Notes under the pieces: generated by a model | What the model saw: the letters and a program-made list of their open reading frames with translations, nothing else | The model's database searches: none | Told to the model about the DNA's origin: nothing | Assembly: GCA_963775315.1 (NCBI GenBank) | Contig: CAVZIN010000010.1 | Location: forward strand, 186,001-250,000 | Length of the DNA: 64,000 nt | Reading direction: 5' to 3' | DNA from: CAWGHZ01 sp963775315 | GTDB taxonomy: Bacteria > Pseudomonadota > Alphaproteobacteria > MPNO01 > DASWLB01 | In this document: one piece after another, positions 44,891 through 56,708 of the stretch | How positions within the stretch are numbered: position 1 is the first letter of the stretch | Layout: each line of letters begins with the position of its first letter | Translations under genes and position numbers: made by a program

Positions 44891-45552
44891 GTGCCGCAGA
44901 TTTTCGGCCGCCCAGCCAACGCCCTCGCCCGACTGCCTTGATCGGCGTTCCCCTCGCCGCGATCGTCGGCGTCCTGGCCGGCGTTCTCTACGTGCGTGGC
45001 GCGGGAGGCACAGCGGTCGGCATCGCGATCGAGCAGCCTGTGCCGTTCAGCCATGCGCATCATGTCGGCGGGCTGGGCATCGACTGCCGCTACTGCCACA
45101 CCTCGGTGGAGCGTTCGTCCTTCGCCGGGCTGCCGCCGACCGAGACCTGCATGACCTGCCATTCCCAGATATGGACCAACGCGGCGATGCTGGAGCCCGT
45201 CCGCGCAAGCTTGCGCGACGACACGCCGATCCGGTGGAATCGCGTCCACGACCTGCCGGACTTCGTCTACTTCAACCACGCAATCCACGTCGCCAAGGGC
45301 GTGGGCTGCGAGACCTGCCATGGGCGCGTCGACCGGATGCCGCTGATGCGGAAGGCGCAGCCGCTCACCATGGGTTGGTGCCTCGCCTGCCATCGCGATC
45401 CGGCGCCGCATTTGCGCCCGCATGCCGAGGTGTTCACGATGGGCTGGACGCCCCCCAGGGGCACCGACCGTCGTGCCCTCGGCGAGGCGCTGATGCGCAG
45501 CTACCGGATCCACGACAAGACACTGACGCATTGCACGATCTGTCACCGCTGA
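44891..45552 (+). pseudogene. actA: Alternative complex III subunit A (pentahaem cytochrome c), N-terminal frameshift
   Basis: ActA is the membrane-anchored multihaem cytochrome of alternative complex III. The native start appears to be the GTG at 44891 (PQIFGRPANALARL). A base seems lost near 44935, because the frame then meets a stop while the neighbouring frame continues ALIGVPLAAIVGVLAGVLYV, the anchor helix. Five haem sites follow in good order: CRYCH, CMTCH, CETCH, CLACH and CTICH. The body of the protein is intact. An in-frame ATG at 44779 exists but gives a non-conserved N-terminus. Confidence 0.85.
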
Positions 45553-45580
45553 CTGGCGACGGGGCGCGCGGGGGCGCGCG

Positions 45581-48500
45581 GTGAGCGGCGCCGGCGGCAT
45601 ACGCGCTGCGCTCGAGGGCAAGCGCGGGTCGCAATTCTGGCGCTCGCTGGAGGAGCTGGCGGCGGCGCCGGACTTCCTCGACCACCTCCACAATGAATGG
45701 CCGCGCCAGGCTGGCATCTGGGACCAGGCCGTGGACCGGCGCCACCTCCTGCGGCTGATGGGGGCGAGCCTCGCGCTCGCCGGCCTTGCCGGCTGCGGCC
45801 GGTCGCCAGAGAAGATCGTGCCCTATGTGCGCCAGCCGGCGGGCGCGACGCCGGGCGAGCCGCGCCATTACGCGACCGCGCTGGTCCATGACGGCTATGC
45901 CCGCCCGGTGATCGGCGAGGCCTATGACGGGCGGCCGACGCAGCTCGCCGGCAATCCGGACCATCCGGCGAGCCGCGGCGCGACCAGCGCGTTCGACCAG
46001 GCGGCCATCCTGGGACTCTACGACCCCGACCGCTCGCAGGCGGTGCGCCGCAAGGGCGTCGTCGACACGTACGAACTCGTTCCTCGCCATGCTGATCGAT
46101 GCGCGCGCGCACTGGCGCACGACAGGCGGGAAAGGCTTCGCGATCCTCACCGGACGCGTCACCTCGCCGACGCTCCTCGCGGCCATCGCGACGCTGCGCA
46201 AGACCTATCCCGACCTCCGCTGGTATGGCCATGAGCCGGTGGACGGCGCGGCGGCCGCGGAGGGCGCGAAGCTCGCCTTCGGTCGCACGCTCGATACGAT
46301 CTACCGGTTCGAGGACGCGCGCGTCGTCGTGTCGCTCGACGGCGATTTCCTCGATGCGGCCTCGCCCGGCCAGACCGCCTACGCGCGGGAATTCATGGCT
46401 GGCCGCAAGGCGCCGGAGCGGCGCGCGCCGACGCGCCTCTATGCGGTCGAATCCACGCCCGGCCTCACCGGCGCCGCGGCGGAGCATGTGCTTCTGGTGA
46501 AGGCCGGCCGGGTAGAGATGCTGGCGCGTGGCCTCGCCCAGCGCCTCGGCATCGACGCGGTGGGACCGGACGAGATGACCGCACGCGAGCGGCGGTGGCT
46601 CGACGCGGCAGCACGCGACCTCGCCGCGCACCATGGCGCAGCACCCGTCGCCGTCGGCTCCACCCAGCCGCCAGTGGTGCATGCGCTGGCGCACGCGATC
46701 AACGACCGGCTCGGCAATTCCGGACACACGGTCCACTATGTCGAGCCGGTAGCCGCGTCGCCCGACGGCGACGTCGCCGCGCTCGCGCGCGACCTCGCCG
46801 CGGGCCGGATCGAGACGCTGGCAAGCTTCGCCGAGAATCCCGCCTACAGCGCGCCGGCGGATCTTGGCCTCGCCGACTTGATCCGGACCAGGACGCGCCT
46901 GTTCATCCATTCCGGCCTGTACGTTGACGAGACGGCGCGGATCGCCGACTGGCACGTCCCCGCGCGCCATGACCTCGAAAGCTGGGGCGACGCGCGTGCG
47001 TTCGACGGCACGGTCACGATCCAGCAGCCGCTGATCGAGCCGCTTTACGAGGGCCGCAGCGCGATCGAGCTGATCGCGGCCTTCGCGGGGCGGGACGATG
47101 CGGCTCCGCGCACGCTGGTGCGCGAACATTGGCAAGCGGTGCGAGGTGAACAGGACTTCGAGGCGTTCTGGCGCGGCGCCCTGAAGGCGGGCGTGGTCGA
47201 AGGAACCGCGGCCACGCCCGTCACGCCCACGCTCCGCGCCAATCTCGGCGGCGCGCGGGACCGTCCGACGCAACCGGATGCGCGCCCCGGCATCGAGGTG
47301 CAGTTCCGCCCCGACCCATCGGCATGGGACGGGCGCTATATCAACAATGGCTGGCTGCAGGAGCTAGCGCGGCCGCTGACCAAGCTGGTGTGGGGCAACG
47401 CCGCCATGATCGCGCCTGCCCATGCCGCGCGGCTCGGAATCGAGAGGGGCCGCCACGTTCGCATCGTGCGCGGCGGACGCGCCGTCGAGGCGCCCGTCTG
47501 GGTGCTGCCCGGCCAGCCCGACGAGACCGTAACCCTGACGCTGGGCTATGGCCGCGCGGAGGCGGGGCGGGTCGGCGGCGGGTTGGGCTACGACGCCTAT
47601 CGCCTGCGCACGAGTGACGCGCCGTGGTTCGCCGCAGGGGCGCGCATTGAGGTCCTGCCCGCGACCAGCGACCTCGTCACCACGCAGCATCACCACGCGA
47701 TCGAAGGGCGCGGCCTGGTGCGCACGGCCACCTGGGGCGAATACCGCGCCGACCCGCACTTCGCGACGCGCCCGCCATACGAGGCGCCGACGACGTCGCT
47801 CTATCCCGAGCCGAGCCCCACCGCGCGCTCGCCCGGCGAGGACGGCTGGACGCCCTACGCGTGGGGCATGGTGATAGACACGGAAAGCTGCATCGGCTGC
47901 AACGCCTGCATCGTCGCCTGCCAGTCGGAGAACAACTGGCCCATCGTGGGGGCGGAGGAGGTGGCACGCGGGCGCGAGATGCAGTGGCTGCGCATCGACC
48001 GCTACTACGCGGGCCCGCCCGACAGCCCGGCGACCGTGTTCCAGCCGGTGCCCTGCATGCAGTGCGAGAACGCGCCCTGCGAATACGTCTGCCCGGTCGA
48101 AGCCACGCAGCACAGCTCGGAAGGGCTGAACGAGATGGTCTATAACCGCTGCATCGGCACGCGGTACTGCTCGCAGAACTGTCCCTACAAGGTGCGGCGC
48201 TTCAACTGGTTCGACTATACCCGCCCGGCCGCCGACCACCCCTCCAGCAAGATGGCCGACAACCCGCAGGTGACGGTGCGCTCGCGCGGGGTCATGGAGA
48301 AATGCACCTATTGCGTCCAGCGCATCGACCGCGCGCACATTCGGGCCGATCGCGAAAACCGCACCATCGCCGAGGGCGAGGTGACCACCGCCTGCCAGGA
48401 CGCTTGCCCGACACGCGCCATCGTGTTCGGCGACATCAACAACCCGGAGAGCGCCGTGCGCCGGCTGAAGGATACGCCGCGCAACTACGGCATGCTGGCC

Positions 48501-48602
48501 GAACTGAACACCCGGCCGCGCACGACCTACCTCGCGGGCGTCACCGACCCCAACCCCGATCTCGAATCCGAGTCCGATGCCGCCTTCTTCGAACGCAAGT
48601 GA
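45581..48602 (+). pseudogene. actB: Alternative complex III subunit B (molybdopterin-like/Fe-S), frameshifted
   Basis: ActB fuses a molybdoenzyme-like domain without cofactor to a ferredoxin domain. GTG at 45581 starts SGAGGIRAALEGKRGSQFW; a signal-like segment DRRHLLRLMGASLALAGLAG follows. The frame holds to GVVDTY, and from about 46071 an extra base moves it to the next frame, which continues NSFLAMLIDARAHWRTTGG and stays open to 48602. The ferredoxin part has CIGCNACIVACQSENNWP, CMQCENAPCEYVCPV and GTRYCSQNCPYKVRRF clusters. Apart from the one indel the protein is full length (about 1006 residues). Confidence 0.87.
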
Positions 48603-48603
48603 C

Positions 48604-49935
48604 ATGGCCGCCGGGCCGACGGGCCGGGACCGGAGCATGGGCGAGATCAGCGACCGGCTGGCGTCGCTGGTGCTCGACCGGCGCCCCTCGCCCGCTTGGC
48701 TTGTCGCCGTTCTGTTCGCCGCGCTTCTGGCGGCGGCGTTCCTCGTTACGATCGTCGCGGTCGTCACCTACGGGGTCGGGCTGTTCGGGATCAACATCCC
48801 GGTCGCGTGGGGGTTTCCCATCGTCAACACGATCTGGTGGATCGGCATGGCGCACGCCGGAACCCTGATCTCTGCCGTGCTGCTGCTCACCCGCCAGCCC
48901 TGGCGCGCCGCGGTGAACCGGTTCGCCGAGGCGATGGCGATGTTCGCCGTGGTGCTGGCGGGCATTTTTCCTCTTCTGCATCTGGGCCGGCCCTGGTTCT
49001 TCTACTTCCTGTTCCCCTACCCGGACACGATGGGGCTGTGGCCGCAATGGCGCAGTCCACTGGTGTGGGATTTCTTCGCGATCTCCACCTACCTGCTCTT
49101 CACGCTGAGCTTCCTCTATCTGAGCCTGCTGCCCGACGTCGCCACGCTGCGCGACCGCGCGCGGACGCGGGCCGGCCAGATCGTCTACGGCCTTCTCGCG
49201 ATCGGCTGGCGCAACTCGGCGGCGCACTGGCACCGCTATCGCCAGGCGACGCTGGTGCTCGCCGCGCTCGCGGCGCCGATCGTCGCTTCGGTGACCGGCA
49301 CGATCTCGCTCGACCTGTCGGTCTCGATCGTGGCCGGCTACCATTTCACGATCTTCCCGCCTTATTTCGTGGCCGGCGCGCTCTATTCCGGATTCGCAAC
49401 GGTCATCCTGATCGCCGTCATCGTGCGCGGGCTGTTCGGCGTCACCGACCTCGTGACCCGCGACCACATCGAGAAGCTCGGGCGGCTGATGCTCTCCTTC
49501 GGGCTGGTCGTCGACTACGCCTACGTGATGGAGATGTTCACCGCCTGGTACTCGGGCGCGGACTACTACCGCTACGTCTATATCGACCGGTGGACGGGCC
49601 CCTACGCGCCGTTCTGGTGGGCGATGATCTTCTGCAACGTCGTCGTGCTGCAGCTCCTGTGGTTCCGGCGGGTGCGCATGCGGCCCATCCCGATGATGCT
49701 GATCGCCATCGTCGCAGATCTGGGCATGTGGCTCGAGCGCTACCAGATCGTGTTCACCTCCACCCATGCCGACTACATGCCGTCGAACTGGGCGACGGTA
49801 TGGCCTTCGCTGACCGACTACGCGGTCCAGTTCGGCTCCATCGGGACGTTCTTCTTCCTGCTGCTGCTGTTCATCCGGTTCCTTCCACCGATCTCGATCC
49901 GCGACATGCGCGAGATGGTCCATGGCAACCGCTGA
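48604..49935 (+). CDS. actC: Alternative complex III subunit C (NrfD-like)
   Basis: A 443-residue NrfD/PsrC-family integral membrane protein with about ten helices, carrying the quinol site of alternative complex III. The region NTIWWIGMAHAGTLISAVLL is characteristic, as is FHFTIFPPYFVAGAL-like (YHFTIFPPYFVAGALYSGFA). I placed the start at the ATG 2 bp after the actB stop; Met12 (48637, MGEISDRLAS) preceded by GGAGC is equally likely. The frame is intact and overlaps the actD start by 14 bp. Confidence 0.9.
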   Translation: MAAGPTGRDRSMGEISDRLASLVLDRRPSPAWLVAVLFAALLAAAFLVTIVAVVTYGVGLFGINIPVAWGFPIVNTIWWIGMAHAGTLISAVLLLTRQPWRAAVNRFAEAMAMFAVVLAGIFPLLHLGRPWFFYFLFPYPDTMGLWPQWRSPLVWDFFAISTYLLFTLSFLYLSLLPDVATLRDRARTRAGQIVYGLLAIGWRNSAAHWHRYRQATLVLAALAAPIVASVTGTISLDLSVSIVAGYHFTIFPPYFVAGALYSGFATVILIAVIVRGLFGVTDLVTRDHIEKLGRLMLSFGLVVDYAYVMEMFTAWYSGADYYRYVYIDRWTGPYAPFWWAMIFCNVVVLQLLWFRRVRMRPIPMMLIAIVADLGMWLERYQIVFTSTHADYMPSNWATVWPSLTDYAVQFGSIGTFFFLLLLFIRFLPPISIRDMREMVHGNR

Positions 49936-50459
49936 AGACCTGTACGGGCTGATGGCGCGATTCGAAGTCGGCGGAAGCGCTGCGTGCGGCGGCAGCGCGC
50001 GCGCGGGCGGCGGGCTTTACCCGGCTCGACGCGTTCAGCCCGATTCCGATTCCCGAGCTCTCCGACGCTCTCGGCCATCGCGCCCGCACCGTGCCGGCGC
50101 TCGCGCTCGCCTGCGGGATCGCCTCGGCGGCCTTCTGGTATGTGCTGCAGGACTACTCGCTCCACGACTACAGCTTCATCGTGGGCGGCAAGCCGTTCCA
50201 TGCATGGCCGCCCTTCATGGTGGTGACGTTCGAGATGGGCGCGCTCGCCACGGTGCTGATTGCCGTGATCGCGATGCTGCTCCTCAATGGCCTGCCGGCG
50301 CTCTACCACCCGGTGTTCAACGTGGCGAGCTTCGGCCGGAGCTCGGCGGACGGCTTTTTCCTGTGCGTGCGCGCGGACGATCCGCAGTTCGATGCTGCTG
50401 CGCTGCGCGATTTTCTGCTGGGGCTTGCCGCGAGCGAGGTGGTGGAGGTGCCGGAATGA
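49922..50459 (+). pseudogene. actD: Alternative complex III subunit D (DUF3341), frameshifted
   Basis: ActD is a small two-helix membrane subunit. The reading starts MATAEDLYGLMARFEV at 49922, then an extra G at about 49970 shifts the frame. The adjacent frame continues AEALRAAAARARAAGFTRLD, AFSPIPIPELSDAL and the helices ALALACGIASAAFWYVLQDY and FMVVTFEMGALATVLIAVIA. It ends at 50459, overlapping the actE start (ATGA). The first frame instead reads on into actE, which would make an ActD-ActE hybrid if the indel is real. Confidence 0.82.
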
Positions 50460-50983
50460 CCGGTGCGCGCCTACTCGTCGCACTTTCGTTGACGGTCGCC
50501 CTCGCCGGCTGCGACCAGAAGCAGATGGCGGAACACGGGCGCGAAAAGCCATACAAATCCGCCGCGCCGCGCCGGCCGCCCGCAGGGACCGTCGCGCGCG
50601 ACGACTTCATCGGGCCGCGCGCGCCGAAGCCCGACGTCACGATGGCGCAGCTCGCGCGCGGACGCGACCTGTTCGACGGCATCTGCGCGCCCTGTCACAG
50701 CCGGCTCGGCGACGGCGACGGGATCGTGGTGCGGCGCGGCTTTCCGCGCCCGCCGACCTTCCACCAGAAGCGCCTGCGCGACGCGGACGACACGCTGTTC
50801 TACGACACGATCACCGACGGGTACGGCGTGATGTATCCCTACCCGAACCGGGTGGCGCCGGCGGATCGCTGGGCGATCACCTACTACATCCGCGCGTTGC
50901 AGCTCAGCCAGGACGCGAAGCTCGCCGACCTGCCGGCCGACCTGCGGCGCACGCTGACCGCCGCGCCCGGCACCGCGAAGTGA
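50456..50983 (+). CDS. actE: Alternative complex III subunit E (monohaem cytochrome c)
   Basis: A 175-residue lipoprotein-type cytochrome. The N-terminus MTGARLLVALSLTVALAGC has a lipobox ending in Cys19. The haem site is FDGICAPCHSRLGDGDG near residue 78, with the distal methionine likely in GYGVMYPYPNRV. It accepts electrons within alternative complex III on the periplasmic side. The ATG overlaps the actD stop, and its stop overlaps the GTG of actF. Confidence 0.88.
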   Translation: MTGARLLVALSLTVALAGCDQKQMAEHGREKPYKSAAPRRPPAGTVARDDFIGPRAPKPDVTMAQLARGRDLFDGICAPCHSRLGDGDGIVVRRGFPRPPTFHQKRLRDADDTLFYDTITDGYGVMYPYPNRVAPADRWAITYYIRALQLSQDAKLADLPADLRRTLTAAPGTAK

Positions 50984-52071
50984 ACCGCCGCCGGACGACC
51001 CTCAATCTCGTCGCCGGCGCCGGGCTGGCCGCCGCGGCCGTCGGCGCGATCGTTGCACCCGGTGCCTTCATGCGGATGTGGCTGGTGGCGTCGCTGTACT
51101 GGCTCGCCATCCCGCTCGGCGCCCTGCCGGTGCTGATGGCCTGGCACATCACCGGCGGCGGGTGGGGCACGGCGACCGAGAGGGTGACGCGCGCCGCCAT
51201 CGCGACCCTTCCGGTGGGCGCCGTCGCCTTCCTGGTACCGGTCCTGTTCGGGCTGCACGACCTCTACCCGTGGACCGCGGCGGCGGCGACGCTGAGCGAT
51301 GTCGTGCGGCACAAATTGGTCTATCTCAACGTCCCGTTCTTCATCGCGCGGACGGTGCTGTTTTTCATCATCTGGCTGGCCCTCGCATGGGGGATCGGGG
51401 CGTGGCGGCATGAGGCGGGCACGCATCCCCGCCTTGGCGCGGGCGGGCCGATCGTCTGGGTGTTGACCACCACCTTCTTCGCCACCGACTGGATCATGTC
51501 GCTCGAGCCGCGGTTCTATTCGGACGAGTTCGGCCTGTTCTTCGGCGCCGGGCTGGTCGTGCCCGCGATGGCGTTCGTCCTGCTGGTCGCGGCACGCGAT
51601 CGCGGCGCCGCCGATACCGTAACGACCGACCGGCTGCAGGATTACGCCAACCTGACCCTGGCCGTGATCCTCGGCTGGGTGTTCTTCGACTTCGCGCAAT
51701 ACCTGATCGTCTGGATGGGCAACATGCCGGACGAAATCGGCTGGTTCCTGCACCGCAGCCAGGGTTGGTGGCGTGCCGTCACCTGGGCGGTACTGTGCTC
51801 GTTCTTCATCGTTCCCCAGATCGCGTTCCTGTTCCGCGCCGTGAAGCGCAGCCGCGCCGCGCTGATCGCGGTGGCCGCGCTGATCCTCGCGGGCCACTAC
51901 GCCAACTGCGCGTGGATGGTGATGCCGAGCGTCCCGGGCGACCCGCTGGCATCCGCCCTGATGGGCCCCGTGACATGGGCGGCGATCGGCGCGGTGTGGC
52001 TCGCGCTGTTCGTGGAGCGCATGGCGCGGATCGGTGCCGCAGCCCCGCAACATGCGGAGGCCGCGGCGTGA
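50980..52071 (+). CDS. actF: Alternative complex III subunit F (NrfD-like)
   Basis: A 363-residue multi-span membrane protein, second NrfD-type subunit of alternative complex III. It starts with the GTG at 50980 that overlaps the actE TGA. About ten helices are visible, including MWLVASLYWLAIPLGALPVL, and the conserved TTTFFATDWIMSLEPRFYSD and FFDFAQYLIVWMGNMPDEIG segments typical of ActF. The frame is intact. It overlaps the next gene by 4 bp. Confidence 0.88.
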   Translation: MNRRRTTLNLVAGAGLAAAAVGAIVAPGAFMRMWLVASLYWLAIPLGALPVLMAWHITGGGWGTATERVTRAAIATLPVGAVAFLVPVLFGLHDLYPWTAAAATLSDVVRHKLVYLNVPFFIARTVLFFIIWLALAWGIGAWRHEAGTHPRLGAGGPIVWVLTTTFFATDWIMSLEPRFYSDEFGLFFGAGLVVPAMAFVLLVAARDRGAADTVTTDRLQDYANLTLAVILGWVFFDFAQYLIVWMGNMPDEIGWFLHRSQGWWRAVTWAVLCSFFIVPQIAFLFRAVKRSRAALIAVAALILAGHYANCAWMVMPSVPGDPLASALMGPVTWAAIGAVWLALFVERMARIGAAAPQHAEAAA

Positions 52072-52433
52072 GCACGACAGCCCCGGGCGAACGCTTCGAA
52101 GCCCGCGACGTGCCGCGGCGCGGCGCGACGGTCTTCGCGGCCTGCCTCGTCGCGACGGTGATCGCGCTTGTGGGCGCCGTGTCGTGGTTGGGCGTAAGCC
52201 TGTGGGGCTTTCACGGGAATCCCGCGTCGGCACTGAACCGCTGGCACACCGCAACAAGTCCGCAGCCGCACTTGCAAATCGATCCGGCGGCGGAGCTGAA
52301 GGCTCTGCACGCGGCCAAGGAGCAGCGGCTGAACGGAACCGGCTGGGTCGACCAGCGGCACGGAATCGTTCACATCCCGATCGGGCGCGCCATGGCGATC
52401 GAGGCCGCGCGCGGCGCGGGCAAGGGCCGCTGA
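52068..52433 (+). CDS. Small membrane-anchored protein between act and cox genes
   Basis: A 121-residue protein starting with GTG at 52068. One N-terminal membrane span (VFAACLVATVIALVGAVSWL) is followed by a periplasmic tail with QIDPAAELKALHAAKEQRLN and WVDQRHGIVHIPIGRAMAIE. The tail resembles the short conserved proteins that join act and caa3 clusters (sometimes called ActG/ActH). It probably helps assemble or couple the two complexes. This role is inferred from position only. Confidence 0.7.
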   Translation: MSTTAPGERFEARDVPRRGATVFAACLVATVIALVGAVSWLGVSLWGFHGNPASALNRWHTATSPQPHLQIDPAAELKALHAAKEQRLNGTGWVDQRHGIVHIPIGRAMAIEAARGAGKGR

Positions 52434-52435
52434 CG

Positions 52436-53412
52436 ATGCAGCATGCCGGCTATATCCGCGACGCGGCGACGGCCCTGCGCCTCATCCCCGTCGAGGGCTC
52501 GGCCAACGCGCATTCCGTCGACATGCTGTTCTTCTACCTTCTGGCGATGAGCGGCGCCGCGGTGCTGCTGATCGGCGCGACGATCTTCTTCTTCTGCATC
52601 CGCTACCGCGCCGGGGCTGAGGTGAACCGCTCGACGCGCCTGACCGAACGCCGCGAGCACTGGATGGAGCTCGGCTGGACCCTGCCGACCTTCGCGGTCT
52701 TCCTGTCGTTCTTCTATTGGGGTGCGGCGCTCTATATTCCCGACTACCGACCGCCGCCCGACGCGGTGCAGGTCGATGTCGTCGGCAAGCAGTGGATGTG
52801 GAAGATCCAGCACGCCAACGGCGTGCGCGAGATCGATACGCTGCACGTGCCGGTCGGGGAGAAGGTGAAGCTTCGGATCGCATCCGAAGACGTGATCCAC
52901 AGCTTTTTCATCCCGGCGTTCCGGCTGAAGCAGGACGCCGTCCCGGGCCGTGTGACCACTTACTGGTTCAAGGCGACCCGGCCGGGCACCTACGAGCTGG
53001 AGTGCGCCGAATATTGCGGCCGCGACCATTCGCGCATGCGCGGCCGGGTGATCGCGATGACGCCCGCCTCCTACGCAAACTGGCTTGCCCGGCAACCGAG
53101 GCCGGGCGCGGCGGTGATGGCGGGCGAGCGGCTTTACCGCGCACTCGGCTGCTCCGGCTGCCACGAGCCGGCGTCGTCCGTCCATGCCCCGAGCTTCGAC
53201 GGCATCTACGGCGGGCCCGTGCATCTGATGTCGGGCGCGACCCGCATCGTCGACGACGCCTATATCCGGGATTCGATCCTGCTGCCGAACAAGGACGTGG
53301 TGGCCGGCTACAAGCCTGTCATGCCGAGCTTCAAGGGCCAGGCGAGCGGCGCGGACATCGAGAAGCTGATCGCCTATATCAAGTGGCGGTCCGGCACGAC
53401 GGAGGCGCGGCC

Positions 53413-53416
<4 letters not shown>
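52436..53416 (+). CDS. coxB: Cytochrome c oxidase subunit II with fused cytochrome c
   Basis: A 326-residue caa3-type subunit II. Two membrane helices (MLFFYLLAMSGAAVLLIGAT; LPTFAVFLSFFYWGAAL) precede the CuA domain, whose ligand motif ECAEYCGRDHSRMRG lies near residue 190. A C-terminal cytochrome c domain has CSGCH near residue 238 and a methionine ligand in YKPVMPSFKGQ. The fused haem lets the oxidase take electrons directly from the neighbouring alternative complex III. Confidence 0.93.
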
Positions 53417-55018
<1,602 letters not shown>

Positions 55019-55026
<8 letters not shown>

Positions 55027-55666
55027 CGCCACGCTCCGGGTCGCCGCGCAGTTCGAGACAGCGTGCCAGCAGCTTCGCGCCGACCTCGCCGGCATGTGGG
55101 TGTTCCTCGCGACCGAGTTGCTGTTCTTCGGCGGGCTGTTCCTCGCCTACGCCGTGTACCGCGCATCGTATCCGGATGCGTTCGCCGCAGCGGCCGGCCA
55201 GCTGAAGCTCTGGCTCGGCGGAATCAACACCGCCGTTCTGCTGTCGTCGTCCATGGCGATGTCGCTCGCCGATCCGGCGATGGAAGCCAGGAACCGCGGG
55301 CGGACGCGTCTCGTGATCGGGATCGCGCTGGTCCTCGGCCTCGCCTTCCTCGCCCTCAAGGGCTACGAGTACCGCCTCGACTTCGCGGAAGGGACGGCGC
55401 CGTTCGCGGGTTTCGATTTCCGGTATGACGGGCCGCACCCGGACCAGGCGAAAATCTTCTTCAGCTTCTATTTCGTGCTTACCGGGCTGCACGCGCTGCA
55501 CATGATCGTCGGTGTCGGGCTGCTGGCGCTCCTGCTCGTTCTGGTCGGGCGGTGGCGCGATCCCGAGCGGTTGAGCCGGCCGGTGCGCATCATCGGGCTC
55601 TACTGGGCGTTCGTGGACATCGTGTGGACCTTCATCTACCCCGCCCTCTATCTGCTGCACCGATGA
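55019..55666 (+). CDS. coxC: Cytochrome c oxidase subunit III
   Basis: A 215-residue membrane protein with five predicted helices, shorter than mitochondrial subunit III as expected for caa3 oxidases. GMWVFLATELLFFGGLFLAY near residue 25 is the diagnostic start, with FYFVLTGLHALHMIVGVGLL and GLYWAFVDIVWTFIYPALYL near the end. It overlaps coxA by 8 bp and the next gene by 4 bp. Confidence 0.93.
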
Positions 55667-55938
55667 GGCGGCCGCTGGGACAGGTGACGCTGCGGCTGGT
55701 CGTCCATGCGGCGTTGCTGGCGCTCCTCGCGCTCACGGTCGGGCTGAGCTTCCTGCCGTTATCGCCCGGCCGCATCGCGGCGCACCTCGCCATCGCGTTG
55801 GTCAGCGCTCTCATGATCGCCTTGGTGTTCATGCGGCTTCGCGCCTCGCCGCATTTGGTGCAGGTGATTGCGGGCGGCAGCGTGCTCTGGCTCGTGATCC
55901 TGTTCGGCTTCACCTTCCTCGACTACACGCATCGCTGA
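55663..55938 (+). CDS. coxD: Cytochrome c oxidase subunit IV-like protein
   Basis: A 91-residue protein with three predicted membrane helices (LVVHAALLALLALTVGLSFL; HLAIALVSALMIALVFMRL; GSVLWLVILFGFTFLDYTHR). Its size, the helix pattern and its place directly after coxC fit prokaryotic cytochrome oxidase subunit IV. It overlaps coxC by 4 bp and ends the plus-strand operon. Confidence 0.82.
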   Translation: MRRPLGQVTLRLVVHAALLALLALTVGLSFLPLSPGRIAAHLAIALVSALMIALVFMRLRASPHLVQVIAGGSVLWLVILFGFTFLDYTHR

Positions 55939-56048
55939 GCATTTTTCGTGGGCGCGAAACCGCGGCCGAGCGGGATAAACCTAAGCTAATGCGCCTGCCG
56001 TTCCCGTCGGGCTTGATGACCGGTCAGTGTCAATCAGTGGACGGGACG

Positions 56049-56708
56049 ATGCCCAATACGAACCAATCCGCCCCCCAGGCCGCCCGCACGCGCGTCAAGG
56101 TCCGCGAGGCGGTCGCCGTGTTCGACCGGGCGGAGGAGTACGAGGCCGCCATCGAGGAGCTCAACAGCTCCGGGTTCGAGCGCGCCGACATCAGCCTGCT
56201 GGCCAGCGAGGCCGCGGTAGACGAGAAGCTTCCGCACAAGTACCGCCGGGTCGAGCGGATGGAGGACGACCCCTCCGTGCCGCGCAGCGCCTATGTCTCC
56301 ACGCCCGACGTGGGCAACGCCCAGGGCGCGGCGATGGCCGGCCTCGCCTATATCGGCGCGACGGCGGCGGCCGGGCTCGTGGTCGCCTCGGGCGGCACGA
56401 TGGCGGCGGTGATCCTGGCGGCGATCGCGGCCGGCGGTGGCGGCGGGGCCCTTGGTTCCATCGCGGCGAGGTGGTTGGGGGAGCGGCACGCCAAGGCGAT
56501 CGCCGAGCAGGTCGACGCGGGCGGGCTCCTGCTGTGGGTGAACGTCCGCGATCGCGAGCATGAACAGCGCGCACTCGACATCCTGTCGCGCTATTCGACG
56601 CACGACGTGCATATCCACGAGATCACGCGCGAGTGGGGCGCGGACGACCGGCCGCTCGCCGGCATGCAGCCCGACCCGTTCCTTGCGGGCTCAGGTCCGA
56701 AGCAGTAG
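56049..56708 (+). CDS. Stress-type membrane protein with hydrophobic glycine-rich core
   Basis: A 219-residue protein. I chose ATG 56049, preceded by GGACGGGA, because the longer frame has no conserved N-terminus. Residues 15-60 (REAVAVFDRAEEYEAAIEEL) form an YflT/general-stress-17M-like alpha-beta domain. Residues 95-145 are a glycine/alanine-rich membrane-inserting stretch (GATAAAGLVVASGGTMAAVI), and a second small domain repeats the fold (GGLLLWVNVRDREHEQRALD). It ends 18 bp inside the convergent ctaG gene. A stress role is a family guess only. Confidence 0.65.
   Translation: MPNTNQSAPQAARTRVKVREAVAVFDRAEEYEAAIEELNSSGFERADISLLASEAAVDEKLPHKYRRVERMEDDPSVPRSAYVSTPDVGNAQGAAMAGLAYIGATAAAGLVVASGGTMAAVILAAIAAGGGGGALGSIAARWLGERHAKAIAEQVDAGGLLLWVNVRDREHEQRALDILSRYSTHDVHIHEITREWGADDRPLAGMQPDPFLAGSGPKQ

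Noticed and set aside
45543..48767. Long minus-strand frames opposite actB (576 and 467 residues)
   Set aside because: Antisense to ActB sequence with clear Fe-S motifs; no independent coding signal.
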